Assembly: GCF_035492295.1 (NCBI RefSeq)
Contig: NZ_DATJJK010000111.1
Coordinates: 1 to 9,218 of the forward strand
DNA from: Acidisoma sp035492295
Lineage (GTDB): Bacteria > Pseudomonadota > Alphaproteobacteria > Acetobacterales > Acetobacteraceae
Direction: 5' to 3'
DNA: 9,218 nt
The position numbers were made by a program, and so were the translations under genes. Under the pieces are notes generated by a model. That model ran no database searches, was not told where the DNA came from, and saw nothing but the letters and a program-made list of their open reading frames with translations. Shown piece after piece: positions 1 to 7,430 of this stretch (its first letter is position 1; each line of letters begins with the position of its first letter).

Positions 1-305
1 ATGGAAGTTCCCCTTCACGCTTGCAGCAGCCGTTCGTTCGACCAAGTTTGAAGGGCGATTGGACAAATAAGCAATAAAGGCGCTTCGTGCTGCAATAGCA
101 AAAATCTATAGATGATTACGCCACCAATATTAGCAGATTTCTGTCTTTTCTGAATATTCGGTTTGTCGGCGAACTCTCAGTAACTAAGAAAATAATTGTG
201 TTGATTTAAGTTGAGATTTGATGGGGGATGTCCGCTCCCGGCGGCATCGCGATGCGCCAAAGTGTAAGACCTTCCGCCAAGGAGCCGAGGAACACTGACA
301 AAGCC
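1..305. other. AT-rich intergenic stretch, possible gene tail at extreme left
   Basis: No gene can be supported here. Bases 61-220 are about 36 % GC by hand count, far lower than the surrounding coding DNA. In plus frame 2 an open stretch from the window edge ends with TAA at 68-70 and would encode WKFPFTLAAAVRSTKFEGRLDK. It could be the tail of a gene to the left, but I do not recognise it and it is too short to trust. The spacer lies downstream of the permease gene. No hairpin followed by a T-run was found to end that operon. Confidence 0.35.
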
Positions 306-1361
306 TCAAGATACTGGCCTGATCGCCGCGCGCTGCGGCATAGCGCGCACCTTCGTTCGCCGGCGCTGGGCGAACCCGGCAAGGGCGATGGAGACGACGA
401 GGGTGACGCCGTTGAATAGCGGCTCGACATAGAAGGCGCCTCCGAGTTGCTGGATGCCTGAAATGCCGACTGCGAGGATGAGGACACCGCAAATCGTGCC
501 CCAGACATTCACCCGACCCGGCCTGATCGTCGTGGAGCCGAGAAAGGCCCCCACCAAGGCCGGCAGCAAATAATCGAGGCCAACATTAGCTTGCCCAATG
601 CGTAACTGCGACGCGAGAACGCAGCCAGTGAAGGCGGTCAGGAATCCCGACACGACGAACACACCGATGACACGGCGTCGGACCGGAATGCCATTCAGGG
701 CAGCCGCCTTTTCATTGGCGCCGATCGCATAGATCTCTCGGCCGACAGGCAACCGCTCCGTGACCAGCCACATCAATATCGACAAGACCAGCACATAGAT
801 CGCGGGCATCGGGATCGAGAAGATAGAGAGCGCGTTGATGTCAAGAAAGCCATTTGGCAAGAATCCGATGACCTGACGACCGCCCGTATGCCACAGAGCG
901 AGGGAGTAGAGGATCGTCCCCATGCCGAGCGTCGCGATGAAAGAATCGACCTGTGCCACTTCGACGAGGAGACCATTAAAGAGACCAACCAAACTCCCTG
1001 CGATCAGAACGAGAAGAACCGCGACAGGCCAAGGCAGATGAAACCAGACCTGAAGACTGATCGCCAATATATGCCAAAGCACGATGCCAAAACCGACCGT
1101 CAGGTCAATCCGACCAGCCATCATGGGAATCATCGCAGCGAGTGCCAATAGCGCGATGATCGATTTGTCGCTGAGGATTAATCTTACGTTCAAGGCCGTG
1201 GGGAAGGTGTCCGGGAGAATAGCAGAAAACAGGATCACAAGCAGAATAACGAGAATCGGAAGGCCATAGATCGGCAATAGCCGGGTCACGGCGCCCCAGC
1301 GCGACAAGGCAGCCAGTTCGGACCGGGTTGGTTCCAACGCATTGGATTTAAGCGATTGCAT
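306..1361 (-). CDS. CUT2/ribose-type ABC transporter permease
   Basis: Integral membrane subunit of an ABC importer of the BPD_transp_2 (RbsC/XylH-like) family. It forms the inner-membrane channel through which the substrate delivered by the binding protein passes. The 351-residue product is mostly hydrophobic, with roughly eight to ten membrane segments. It carries the family motif GRIDLTVG (usual form GxIDLSVG). A later cytoplasmic loop, AIGANEKAAALNGIPV, matches the AIGGNxxAAxLSGI loop that contacts the ATPase. Near the end, LGSTTIRPGRVNVWGT is also typical. The ATG at 1361 is preferred to an upstream ATG at 1412 because GAGG sits six bases before it and the N-terminus then matches the family length. 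The gene overlaps the ATPase stop by 14 bases, implying translational coupling. It is the last gene of the operon. Substrate specificity is not readable from the permease. Confidence 0.95.
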   Translation of the reverse strand: MQSLKSNALEPTRSELAALSRWGAVTRLLPIYGLPILVILLVILFSAILPDTFPTALNVRLILSDKSIIALLALAAMIPMMAGRIDLTVGFGIVLWHILAISLQVWFHLPWPVAVLLVLIAGSLVGLFNGLLVEVAQVDSFIATLGMGTILYSLALWHTGGRQVIGFLPNGFLDINALSIFSIPMPAIYVLVLSILMWLVTERLPVGREIYAIGANEKAAALNGIPVRRRVIGVFVVSGFLTAFTGCVLASQLRIGQANVGLDYLLPALVGAFLGSTTIRPGRVNVWGTICGVLILAVGISGIQQLGGAFYVEPLFNGVTLVVSIALAGFAQRRRTKVRAMPQRAAIRPVS

Positions 1362-2919
1362 TGCGATCCTCGAGATGATCCAAAAACGGTTTCGCCCCGC
1401 CAGAGTAGCCAACTGACGCGGAGGCTACAGCGACAAGATTTTTGATGGATAGCTCCGCAGCGCCAAGTTCAGCCGCGACCCGACCGCGGTTGAACACCAG
1501 CGTGCGGTGACAAACTTTGGCGACTTCCTCGAAATCCGTCGAAATGATGATGATCACGGAACCGGCCGCCAATGCGACGTCGAACAGGCGGTATATTTCG
1601 GCCTTGGCGCCAACATCGACGCCAGCCGTCGGATCTTCGAATATATAAACTTTCCCGCCAAGATTCAGCCAACGGCCGATAACAACCTTCTGCTGATTGC
1701 CGCCCGACAGAAGCTCGACAGACAACGCCGGATTGTTAGGCCGCAATCCCACCTCATTGCCAAGAGTCAAAGCTTGAGTGATCTCGCGGCTCGGATAGAC
1801 GACAGACCAAGGATGAAGTCCAGCCATCACGTTATTGACGAAGAAGTTCTCTCGTATCGTCATGCCCGGCAACACGGATTCGCCGACGCGATCGGCGCAG
1901 ACTAGTGCGAGGCCACGCTGCATTGCTTCGCGCGGTGACTGCACCTTGAGGGGCTGCCCATCCAGTTCGATGTGCCCTTGATCGATCGGCAGGAGGCCAA
2001 AAAGGGCTCTGCCGAAGCTCTCCTGTCCGGCTCCACGAAGCCCCACGAGCCCGACAATCTCGCCTGATCGGAACTCACAATCAATCGGACCGACGTCGCC
2101 GATCGTCATGCCTTCAACGCTCAGCCTTACAGGGCCTGCACGTTCGATCGGGCGCCGGAAGACCTGGGACGGTTCCCGCCCAACGATGAGCAGAATGACC
2201 TCCTCGGGTGTTGTATTTGCGACCAAGCGCTCACCGGCAACAGAGCCGTCCCGTAACACGACCATTCGATCGGTGATCTCGAAAATCTCGTCGAGCCGAT
2301 GCGAGACGTAAATGATTCCCATCCCCCGTTCCCTCAGGCGCCTCAGAACGGCAAAAAGGCGAGACACCTCGTCCGCGGGAAGGCTTGCCGTCGGCTCGTC
2401 GAGTACCAGCACCTCGGCCTCCGCGGCTAAGGCGCGAGCGATGGCGACCAGGGATTTCTCGGCTCGGGTAAGATTTTGGACGCGACTGTCTGGGTCAATA
2501 TCCGCGCCCACAGCGGCAAGCGCCTTGGAGGTGCGGCTGTTCACGGCGCTCCAATCTATCAGCCCATAACACCTGGGATAACCCAGCGTCAGGGAAACAT
2601 TCTCAGCGACTGTCATCCACTCAATCAACCCGAGATCCTGGTGGATGAAAGCAATCGGGAGAGCGCGCACGGCATGCGACGACTCCTGATTCCGATAAGT
2701 GATGCTGCCGGCATCGAGTGAATGCACGCCGGCGAGAATTTTGATCAGTGTTGACTTGCCAGCGCCATTCTCTCCAAGAAGGGCCAAAATTTCACCCGAT
2801 TGAAGACGAAAACTCACCGAACTGAGGGCTTTTGTGCCGCCGAACTGCTTCGATATGTCTCGCAACACAAGCAAAGCGGGCTCGGCAGCTTTGTCTCCGA
2901 CCGGCTCACCCTGATTCAC
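1348..2919 (-). CDS. CUT2/ribose-type ABC transporter ATP-binding protein, two NBDs
   Basis: Cytoplasmic ATPase of the same importer, 523 residues, with the tandem nucleotide-binding layout of RbsA/MglA. The first domain has Walker A GENGAGKST (49-57), a Q-loop near Q94, a divergent signature LTRAEKS (150-156), Walker B VLVLDEPT (170-177) and H-switch VSH (205-207). The second has a degenerate P-loop GLRGAGQES (293-301), a canonical signature LSGGNQQKV (404-412) and an unusual Walker B, VYIFEDPTAGVD (424-435), where the usual D-E order reads E-D. A degenerate second P-loop is normal in this family. The GTG at 2919 is chosen over an ATG at 3075 because it overlaps the propeller gene stop as GTGA, has GGAG eight bases upstream, and starts just before the ABC fold. 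The longer version would add 52 residues read from inside the preceding gene. Confidence 0.95.
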   Translation of the reverse strand: MNQGEPVGDKAAEPALLVLRDISKQFGGTKALSSVSFRLQSGEILALLGENGAGKSTLIKILAGVHSLDAGSITYRNQESSHAVRALPIAFIHQDLGLIEWMTVAENVSLTLGYPRCYGLIDWSAVNSRTSKALAAVGADIDPDSRVQNLTRAEKSLVAIARALAAEAEVLVLDEPTASLPADEVSRLFAVLRRLRERGMGIIYVSHRLDEIFEITDRMVVLRDGSVAGERLVANTTPEEVILLIVGREPSQVFRRPIERAGPVRLSVEGMTIGDVGPIDCEFRSGEIVGLVGLRGAGQESFGRALFGLLPIDQGHIELDGQPLKVQSPREAMQRGLALVCADRVGESVLPGMTIRENFFVNNVMAGLHPWSVVYPSREITQALTLGNEVGLRPNNPALSVELLSGGNQQKVVIGRWLNLGGKVYIFEDPTAGVDVGAKAEIYRLFDVALAAGSVIIIISTDFEEVAKVCHRTLVFNRGRVAAELGAAELSIKNLVAVASASVGYSGGAKPFLDHLEDRNAIA

Positions 2920-4172
2920 CCAACAAACTCCGTGATGTAGAGACCGACTGAGAAATCTGTGCAATAGACAAGCCCGTTCGCATCGACGAAGACATCGGCG
3001 GAATGCAACACGAGCGGCCGACCAGGGCGTGGATCGATGAGCCGCTTTGGAGGTGCCGGCACGAAAGCGGCGCATTCCTTCGGCTGGTACGGATTCCTGA
3101 TATCGAAAGCCCGAACGCCGGCATTCTGGTAGGTCGTGAAAATAATATCGGAGCTTACAAAATTCCCGGGACGGTTTTCGTAAAGATTATGCGGCCCAAA
3201 ATGGCCACCAACCGCGACATAATCCTTATCGGACGGCAGTGGAAAGGTGGAAATGCTGATTGGATTCCGTGGTTCTCGACAATCGAAGACCCAGATCGGC
3301 TTTATCCCGTCCTCCATGTTGTCGAGCACGGCTTCGTCCAAGACAAGAAGCAGATCGCGGTCGGGCAGCGGTAGGCAATTATGAGTGCCGCCGCCGAAAG
3401 GAGGCGCCCAACTCTTGTGGGTGATCAACTTAGGTGCAGTGCGATCGGAAACATCCACCATGACCATGCCGGCGTCGCGCCAGGCGCAATAAGCGATGTC
3501 GCCGCTGACGACGCCATGATGACAGCCATAGCGTCCAGTTGTTGACGGCCATGCAGGAGTTTCACCAGCCGCCAAGTTCATGCCCGGCAGCCAGAATCGC
3601 CCCGCTTCTTTCGGATTGCTTGGATCAGCCAAATCGATTGTAATAAAGATGTAGTCGCTGAACCCTTCGATCAGAGCTGATGCGTATGCCCAGCGACCGC
3701 CGACGTACCAGACACGATGAAGCCCCCCGCCGTTGACCGGCATGAAACCAATCCGCCTCGGCTGAGCCGGCTCGGAAATGTCGTAGACCGCAAGCCCGGC
3801 AGACCAATTCCGCTCTCCGACCGCTTCGGCATGGGCATGAAAATCTGCCTTGCCTTTGTAATAATTTCGTTCATCGGCAAGCTCTGGCTGAGCCCACATG
3901 TTCTTCGCATGCACGACGAGAAGAAGATCTCCGTGCGTCTGCAGATGCAGATTCCACGTATTGTCCGGACAGGGGACATAGTTGACCTGTCGAGGATCTC
4001 TTGGGTCTGTTACGTCGATCACGCTAAAACCCTGCGAAAACAAGTGCCCGACATAGGCGTGGCCCTTGTTAACCATCACCTGAACGGCGTCGGGTCGTCC
4101 CCCTTGATCACTATGTCCGATCATACGCATGTTGTGGATATAGTCAGGTTTAGGTAGGTCGGCGGCGGTCAT
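2916..4172 (-). CDS. LVIVD-repeat beta-propeller protein, function unknown
   Basis: A 418-residue protein made of LVIVD-like repeats, each with a strand ending in a hydrophobic-D-[VIL]-x-[DE]-P-x-x-P pattern: residues 50-64, 127-143, 175-193, 236-251, 293-309 and 353-370, plus a closing strand at 410-417. This predicts a six- or seven-bladed propeller. Histidines recur at equivalent places: NLH (H76), GLHR (H152), GCHHG (H218, H219), GTHN (H264), GPHN (H328) and LHSAD (H390). Such a set could line a central metal site, as in other propeller enzymes; that is inference. There is no signal peptide, so it should be cytoplasmic. The start is firm: AAGGAGG lies seven bases before the ATG. It sits between the binding-protein and ATPase genes and overlaps the latter as GTGA. 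It could be an enzyme acting on the imported compound or a transporter-linked regulator. The family call is good; no reaction can be assigned. Confidence 0.85.
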   Translation of the reverse strand: MTAADLPKPDYIHNMRMIGHSDQGGRPDAVQVMVNKGHAYVGHLFSQGFSVIDVTDPRDPRQVNYVPCPDNTWNLHLQTHGDLLLVVHAKNMWAQPELADERNYYKGKADFHAHAEAVGERNWSAGLAVYDISEPAQPRRIGFMPVNGGGLHRVWYVGGRWAYASALIEGFSDYIFITIDLADPSNPKEAGRFWLPGMNLAAGETPAWPSTTGRYGCHHGVVSGDIAYCAWRDAGMVMVDVSDRTAPKLITHKSWAPPFGGGTHNCLPLPDRDLLLVLDEAVLDNMEDGIKPIWVFDCREPRNPISISTFPLPSDKDYVAVGGHFGPHNLYENRPGNFVSSDIIFTTYQNAGVRAFDIRNPYQPKECAAFVPAPPKRLIDPRPGRPLVLHSADVFVDANGLVYCTDFSVGLYITEFVG

Positions 4173-4198
4173 CCTTTATCCTCCTTTGGCTGCTGCGG

Positions 4199-4266
4199 TT
4201 GGTCGGACGTCATCGCAAGATCGTGGCGACTGCCGCCCAACTCGCCTTGCAGCAGTCCCCGACCAA
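4199..4266 (-). promoter_or_regulatory. Nested inverted repeat in leader of the propeller gene
   Basis: The 229-base gap between the binding-protein stop and the propeller start (4173-4401) contains no gene. Within it, TTGGTCGG (4199-4206) pairs perfectly with CCGACCAA (4259-4266), and inside this GACTGC (4228-4233) pairs with GCAGTC (4252-4257). A short stem, GCTTG/CAAGC around CGTCGA, lies nearer the binding-protein gene. In the minus-strand mRNA the nested structure ends about 26 bases before the propeller ATG. Such gaps after binding-protein genes often carry structures that let the binding protein be made in excess; that role is inferred. There is no U-tract, so it is not a classical terminator. 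Confidence 0.35.
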
Positions 4267-4401
4267 ATGGCGCAGACAAACGCTATTAGCCGCATGCTTG
4301 TCGACGCAAGCCTGTCTTCGATCACCAATTTGTTCGTTCTGGCAGTACATCTGTCTTTCAGAAATGGGACCGAAGATGCGTCATCCAGGTCTCTCTATGC
4401 A

Positions 4402-5517
4402 CTATTTACCCCAGATCTTCCGATAGGCTGTCTCGTATCCATTATGCGGATCGTAGATGCCGCCTGCGCCACGATCGTCATTGACATTGGAGGGGACAAA
4501 GAGATGGACCGGATTGATGTAGCCGCTTGGGGGCTGATCTGCGAACGCGCGGTTCAACTCGTCAACAAGCTGAAAGGCCTGTTCCCGAACCGGTTCCGCA
4601 ACCGTGGCAACCTGATACTGCTTGGTATCGATGCGCTGGAACGCCGATGCTGAGCCATCGCCGGCCGAAATATTCTTTGGTGAACCGTCACCCGCGAGAC
4701 CCGCCGCCTGCAAAGTAGGCGCCATGAAGTCATAGTAAAGGTCATTGATCGCAACTGAATATGTCCAGCGGGCTCCATATCTCGTCAGCAGAGCGGTTGT
4801 GAGCTGCGGCATTCTGTCGTGTACCTCGCCGAGCGGCGTGTCCTCGACCGCGAGAACCTTGCAACCACTGCAGCCCTTGATAGCAGCCTGCTCCGCATTC
4901 GTCTTGGCAATGGTGATTGCATAGGCACTGTCTGTAAATAGGATCGCGCCCGCCGTCCCGTTCGAATCCGCCACAGCATACAGGCCAGCAGCCTTCCCAA
5001 CCACGACCGGATCTGTCGTCACATTGACGAAGATGTTCGACCCTTTGATCTTGCCGGGGGTCATGCCCGAATGCCAGGAGACAACTTTGATGCCGTGATC
5101 GATCGCTTGCTGGATGAGGGAGTTCATTCCGATTGCGTCGACGGAGCCAAGAATGATGCCATCGGGCTTTAAGGCGATCGCCTGTGTCAGAGCAGCCGTC
5201 TGACCCTGTATGGTCCCTTGGCCATCGAGCACGCGGTACTTCCACCCGATGACCTTGGCCGCCTCCCCAGCGAACTGTCCGACAGAGCGGCCCCCACTGT
5301 TGCGCTCGTCGTAATCGACGAATATGACGGTTTTATCGGGCTGCGCGGCAGGGCCGGTGGTTGGCCCGGTCCAGGAGGAGCCTGGCTGCGTTACTTTGGC
5401 GATATAAGCCTTGGCTTGAGTAGTATAGGCGTCATCAGCTTTCGCGGCGATGCCCGACAAAAGCGTCAGGACGGCACCAACACATACTCCAACGAATAGC
5501 CGACTTCTGAACGCCAT
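4402..5517 (-). CDS. Periplasmic sugar-type substrate-binding protein of the ABC importer
   Basis: A 371-residue secreted protein of the periplasmic-binding-protein (Peripla_BP_4/RbsB-like) fold, the first gene of the transport operon. The N-terminus is a textbook signal peptide: basic residues at 4-6, a hydrophobic core at 7-23, and an AKA site with cleavage expected after residue 27. The mature part begins DDAYTTQ. The first domain opens with KTVIFVDYDERNSGG and continues with a PDGIILGSVD strand. The second includes NGTAGAILFTDSAY. The protein binds its ligand in the periplasm and hands it to the permease. The ATG at 5517 is chosen because it gives a complete signal peptide and has GGGGG closely upstream; an ATG at 5559 would only add a charged extension. 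A Cys pair in GCSGCK may form a disulfide. The ligand is unknown; the CUT2 family handles pentoses, hexoses, polyols and autoinducer-like compounds. Confidence 0.95.
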   Translation of the reverse strand: MAFRSRLFVGVCVGAVLTLLSGIAAKADDAYTTQAKAYIAKVTQPGSSWTGPTTGPAAQPDKTVIFVDYDERNSGGRSVGQFAGEAAKVIGWKYRVLDGQGTIQGQTAALTQAIALKPDGIILGSVDAIGMNSLIQQAIDHGIKVVSWHSGMTPGKIKGSNIFVNVTTDPVVVGKAAGLYAVADSNGTAGAILFTDSAYAITIAKTNAEQAAIKGCSGCKVLAVEDTPLGEVHDRMPQLTTALLTRYGARWTYSVAINDLYYDFMAPTLQAAGLAGDGSPKNISAGDGSASAFQRIDTKQYQVATVAEPVREQAFQLVDELNRAFADQPPSGYINPVHLFVPSNVNDDRGAGGIYDPHNGYETAYRKIWGK

Positions 5518-5627
5518 TTCCAACCCCCGATTTCTATTTTTATTTCGGCTAGGTGCCAAGGTTGACGAAGAATACTCTTGGCGTAGATTTGAGACATTAT
5601 AAGTCTTTCTAATAGGGACGTTTCACG
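5518..5627. promoter_or_regulatory. Divergent promoter region between transport operon and lysR
   Basis: This 110-base region must hold the promoters of both the binding-protein operon (minus) and the LysR gene (plus). On the minus strand, a perfect TATAAT lies at 5601-5596. The hexamers 17-18 bases upstream match the -35 consensus poorly, as expected if an activator is needed. On the plus strand, TTGACG (5562-5567) and TAGATT (5584-5589), 16 bases apart, are a weak candidate promoter for the regulator. The candidate operator at 5596-5613 would lie across the minus-strand -10 and downstream of the plus-strand promoter, compatible with autoregulation. Confidence 0.5.
5596..5613. promoter_or_regulatory. 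Candidate LysR operator, imperfect palindrome
   Basis: ATTATAAGTCTTTCTAAT is an interrupted palindrome, ATTA-n-AA-n4-TT-n-TAAT, with 12 of 18 positions symmetric. It also fits the loose T-N11-A box known for LysR-type regulators. Its inner 16 bases recur with two mismatches upstream of the SDR gene (8343-8358). Binding by the adjacent regulator is inferred from position and symmetry only. Confidence 0.45.
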
Positions 5628-6611
5628 ATGCGCGACGACGCCATCCCCTTCGATTTGCGCTCCCTGGAGGCATTCCTCACAGTGTGCGATCATGGAACAA
5701 TGGCGGCCGCGGCGCGGGTGCTGGGTGTTACACAGCCGGCGGTATCGCAGACAATTGCCGAGCTGGAGGAACGCACGCGCACCGTGCTCTTCGATCGCAG
5801 CGTGCGCCCGCTCGGACTGACCCCCAGTGGCGCCGTCCTGAGGCAGCGAGCTAGCGCCTTGTTGGCCGATGCGCGACAAATCAGCCCGCTTCTCCGTGAA
5901 ACACGGCGCGGCAATCTGCCTCTGCTCCGTGTCGGCTTCGTCGAATCGCTTTCACGGGCGCTGATGCCCGAATTGGCGACGCATCTGTCGACAGTGTCCG
6001 ATTACGTTTCATTTGTCTGGGGAATGACGGCCTCCCACACCGGCGCAATACTCAATCGGAGACTCGAACTCTTCATCCGTGTTGATGATATTGAGACGCT
6101 GGAAGGGCTGGAGAAGCGACGGCTGATTGAAGAGCCCTATGTGGTGGTCACCCCGCCAGACTTTCCTGCGATCAACAATCTCGATGACCTGGTCAAATTG
6201 AGCCTTTCGAGAGCGTTTATCCGCTTCAGCCCGCAAACGAAGGTTGGTCGGGAAGTGGAGCTCCATCTCCGCCGCATCGGACTAGATCTTCCGCGGTCTC
6301 AGGAGTTCAATACGCCATTCGGCGTCACTTCCGCCGTCGCACACGGCGCGAGCTGGGCAATCACAACGCCACTCTGCACCTACGAGTCCGGGATCTCCCT
6401 GCAGCACCTCCGGATTTACCCTTTGCCCGGCCCTCGTTTACGGCGGCGACTCGTCTTGATCGCCCGACATCAGGAACTCGGACGGCTACCCTTGGAGATT
6501 GCCCGCTTCAGCCGTGATCTGCTTCAGGCAAAGGTCCTCCCTGCTATATGCGATTCCATCCCATGGATTGCGCAACAGATCGAGCTTGGAGATCCTGCAT
6601 CGCTCCGGTAG
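5628..6611 (+). CDS. LysR-family transcriptional regulator
   Basis: A 327-residue LysR-type regulator. The winged helix-turn-helix lies at about residues 9-68, with characteristic LRSLEAFLTVCDHGTMAAAA, then RVLGVTQPAVSQTIAELE, then LFDRS...LTPSG. The rest (about 95-300) is the effector-binding domain, where a small ligand controls DNA binding. Length and layout are normal. The ATG at 5628 gives the usual short N-terminal lead before the helix-turn-helix, with AGGGA about nine bases upstream. The gene is divergent from the binding-protein operon, the classical arrangement for a LysR regulator controlling its neighbour, and is followed directly by an intrinsic terminator. It is convergent with the RraA-like gene. 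Its effector is probably the transported compound or a breakdown product; this is inferred from position. Confidence 0.95.
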   Translation: MRDDAIPFDLRSLEAFLTVCDHGTMAAAARVLGVTQPAVSQTIAELEERTRTVLFDRSVRPLGLTPSGAVLRQRASALLADARQISPLLRETRRGNLPLLRVGFVESLSRALMPELATHLSTVSDYVSFVWGMTASHTGAILNRRLELFIRVDDIETLEGLEKRRLIEEPYVVVTPPDFPAINNLDDLVKLSLSRAFIRFSPQTKVGREVELHLRRIGLDLPRSQEFNTPFGVTSAVAHGASWAITTPLCTYESGISLQHLRIYPLPGPRLRRRLVLIARHQELGRLPLEIARFSRDLLQAKVLPAICDSIPWIAQQIELGDPASLR

Positions 6612-6612
6612 G

Positions 6613-6655
6613 AGAGCCGCCACCCCACTCCATCGAGTGCGGCTCTTTATTTGAT
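6613..6655 (+). terminator. Intrinsic terminator of the lysR gene
   Basis: AGAGCCGC (6613-6620) pairs perfectly with GCGGCTCT (6639-6646). An inner stem, CACTC/GAGTG, closes on a CATC loop, and the hairpin is followed by TTATTTGAT. It begins one base after the lysR stop codon. The T-rich tract follows only on the plus strand, so it should act mainly for lysR, though it separates two convergent genes (6612-6669). Confidence 0.8.
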
Positions 6656-6669
6656 CAAACGTCGCCTTT

Positions 6670-7413
6670 TTAGGATCGTTCTCGTTGCCAGGCTTGAAAT
6701 TCTTCGATTGTTTCATCGGAGGGTGGATACAAGCCCATCAGCTTGCGGCCTTCTTCGACCCGCTGCAGAACCCAGGCCTCGAAAACCTCCGCATGGGGCG
6801 CGGTCTTTACTACCTGGTCGACGAGGGAATTTGGAATCACCACGGCGCCATCAGCATCGAGGACGATGACGTCATCGGGAAAGATCGCGACGCCGCCGCA
6901 TCCGATTGGCTCTTGCCAGCCGACGAATGTCAAACCGGTAACGGACGGGGGAGCCGCAACTCCATTGCACCAAGTCGGCAGGCCGGTTTTGCGAACACCG
7001 TCTAAATCTCTGACAGCACCATCCGTCACCAGGGCGGCCGCTCCACGATATTTCATCCGAGCACAAAGAATATCGCCAAAGATGCCCGCATCCGTAATGC
7101 CCATTGCGTCAGCCACGGCAATACAGCCTTCAGGTATCACATCCATCGCTCCCCGGGTCGATCGGGCAGAAGATAGCGACTCCGGTGTCGCCAGATCTTC
7201 GCGTGCGGGAACAAAGCGGAGCGTGAACGCGCGCCCGACCACTCGCGGATAGTCTGGCTCGATCGACCGTGCCCCGCGTATCCAGACATTCCTTAGCCCA
7301 CTCTTTAGCAGCGCCATCGTGATGGAGGCGGTGGAGAGATTGCTCAACACCGCGCGGATGCTTGGGTCCAGCGGAGCCATTGGCGCGGTCGGTGCGCCGG
7401 GTTCGTTAGACAT
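6670..7413 (-). CDS. RraA / HMG-aldolase family protein
   Basis: A 247-residue member of the RraA-like superfamily, which includes class II 4-hydroxy-4-methyl-2-oxoglutarate/4-carboxy-4-hydroxy-2-oxoadipate aldolases, related lyases and the RNase E inhibitor RraA. The aldolase signature D-X20-R-D is intact: D114 in FGDILCARMK, then exactly 20 residues to R135-D136 in DGAVRDLDG. These bind the divalent metal and substrate carboxylate in the known aldolases, so a lyase/aldolase role on a 2-oxo acid is likelier than RNase E control. The ATG at 7413 has GGAG 11 bases upstream. The start is 17 bases after the SDR stop, so the two genes form an operon, with the SDR perhaps making the ketone this enzyme cleaves. 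The N-terminal 15 residues are Pro/Ala-rich and probably flexible. The exact substrate is unknown. Confidence 0.9.
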   Translation of the reverse strand: MSNEPGAPTAPMAPLDPSIRAVLSNLSTASITMALLKSGLRNVWIRGARSIEPDYPRVVGRAFTLRFVPAREDLATPESLSSARSTRGAMDVIPEGCIAVADAMGITDAGIFGDILCARMKYRGAAALVTDGAVRDLDGVRKTGLPTWCNGVAAPPSVTGLTFVGWQEPIGCGGVAIFPDDVIVLDADGAVVIPNSLVDQVVKTAPHAEVFEAWVLQRVEEGRKLMGLYPPSDETIEEFQAWQRERS

Positions 7414-7430
7414 GTATCGGCAATCTCCAG

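Noticed and set aside
240..258. GGCGGCATCGCGATGCGCC hairpin downstream of the permease gene
   Set aside because: The stem is bulged with almost no loop and is not followed by a T-run on the minus strand, so calling it a terminator is not justified.
2920..3075. N-terminal extension of the ABC ATPase from an upstream ATG
   Set aside because: It lies wholly inside the propeller gene and has Arg-rich out-of-frame composition; the GTG at 2919 has better spacing and a GTGA overlap.
4186..4653. A 155-codon plus-strand open frame across the 229-base gap
   Set aside because: Its second half is antisense to the binding-protein gene, and the protein shows no domain pattern.
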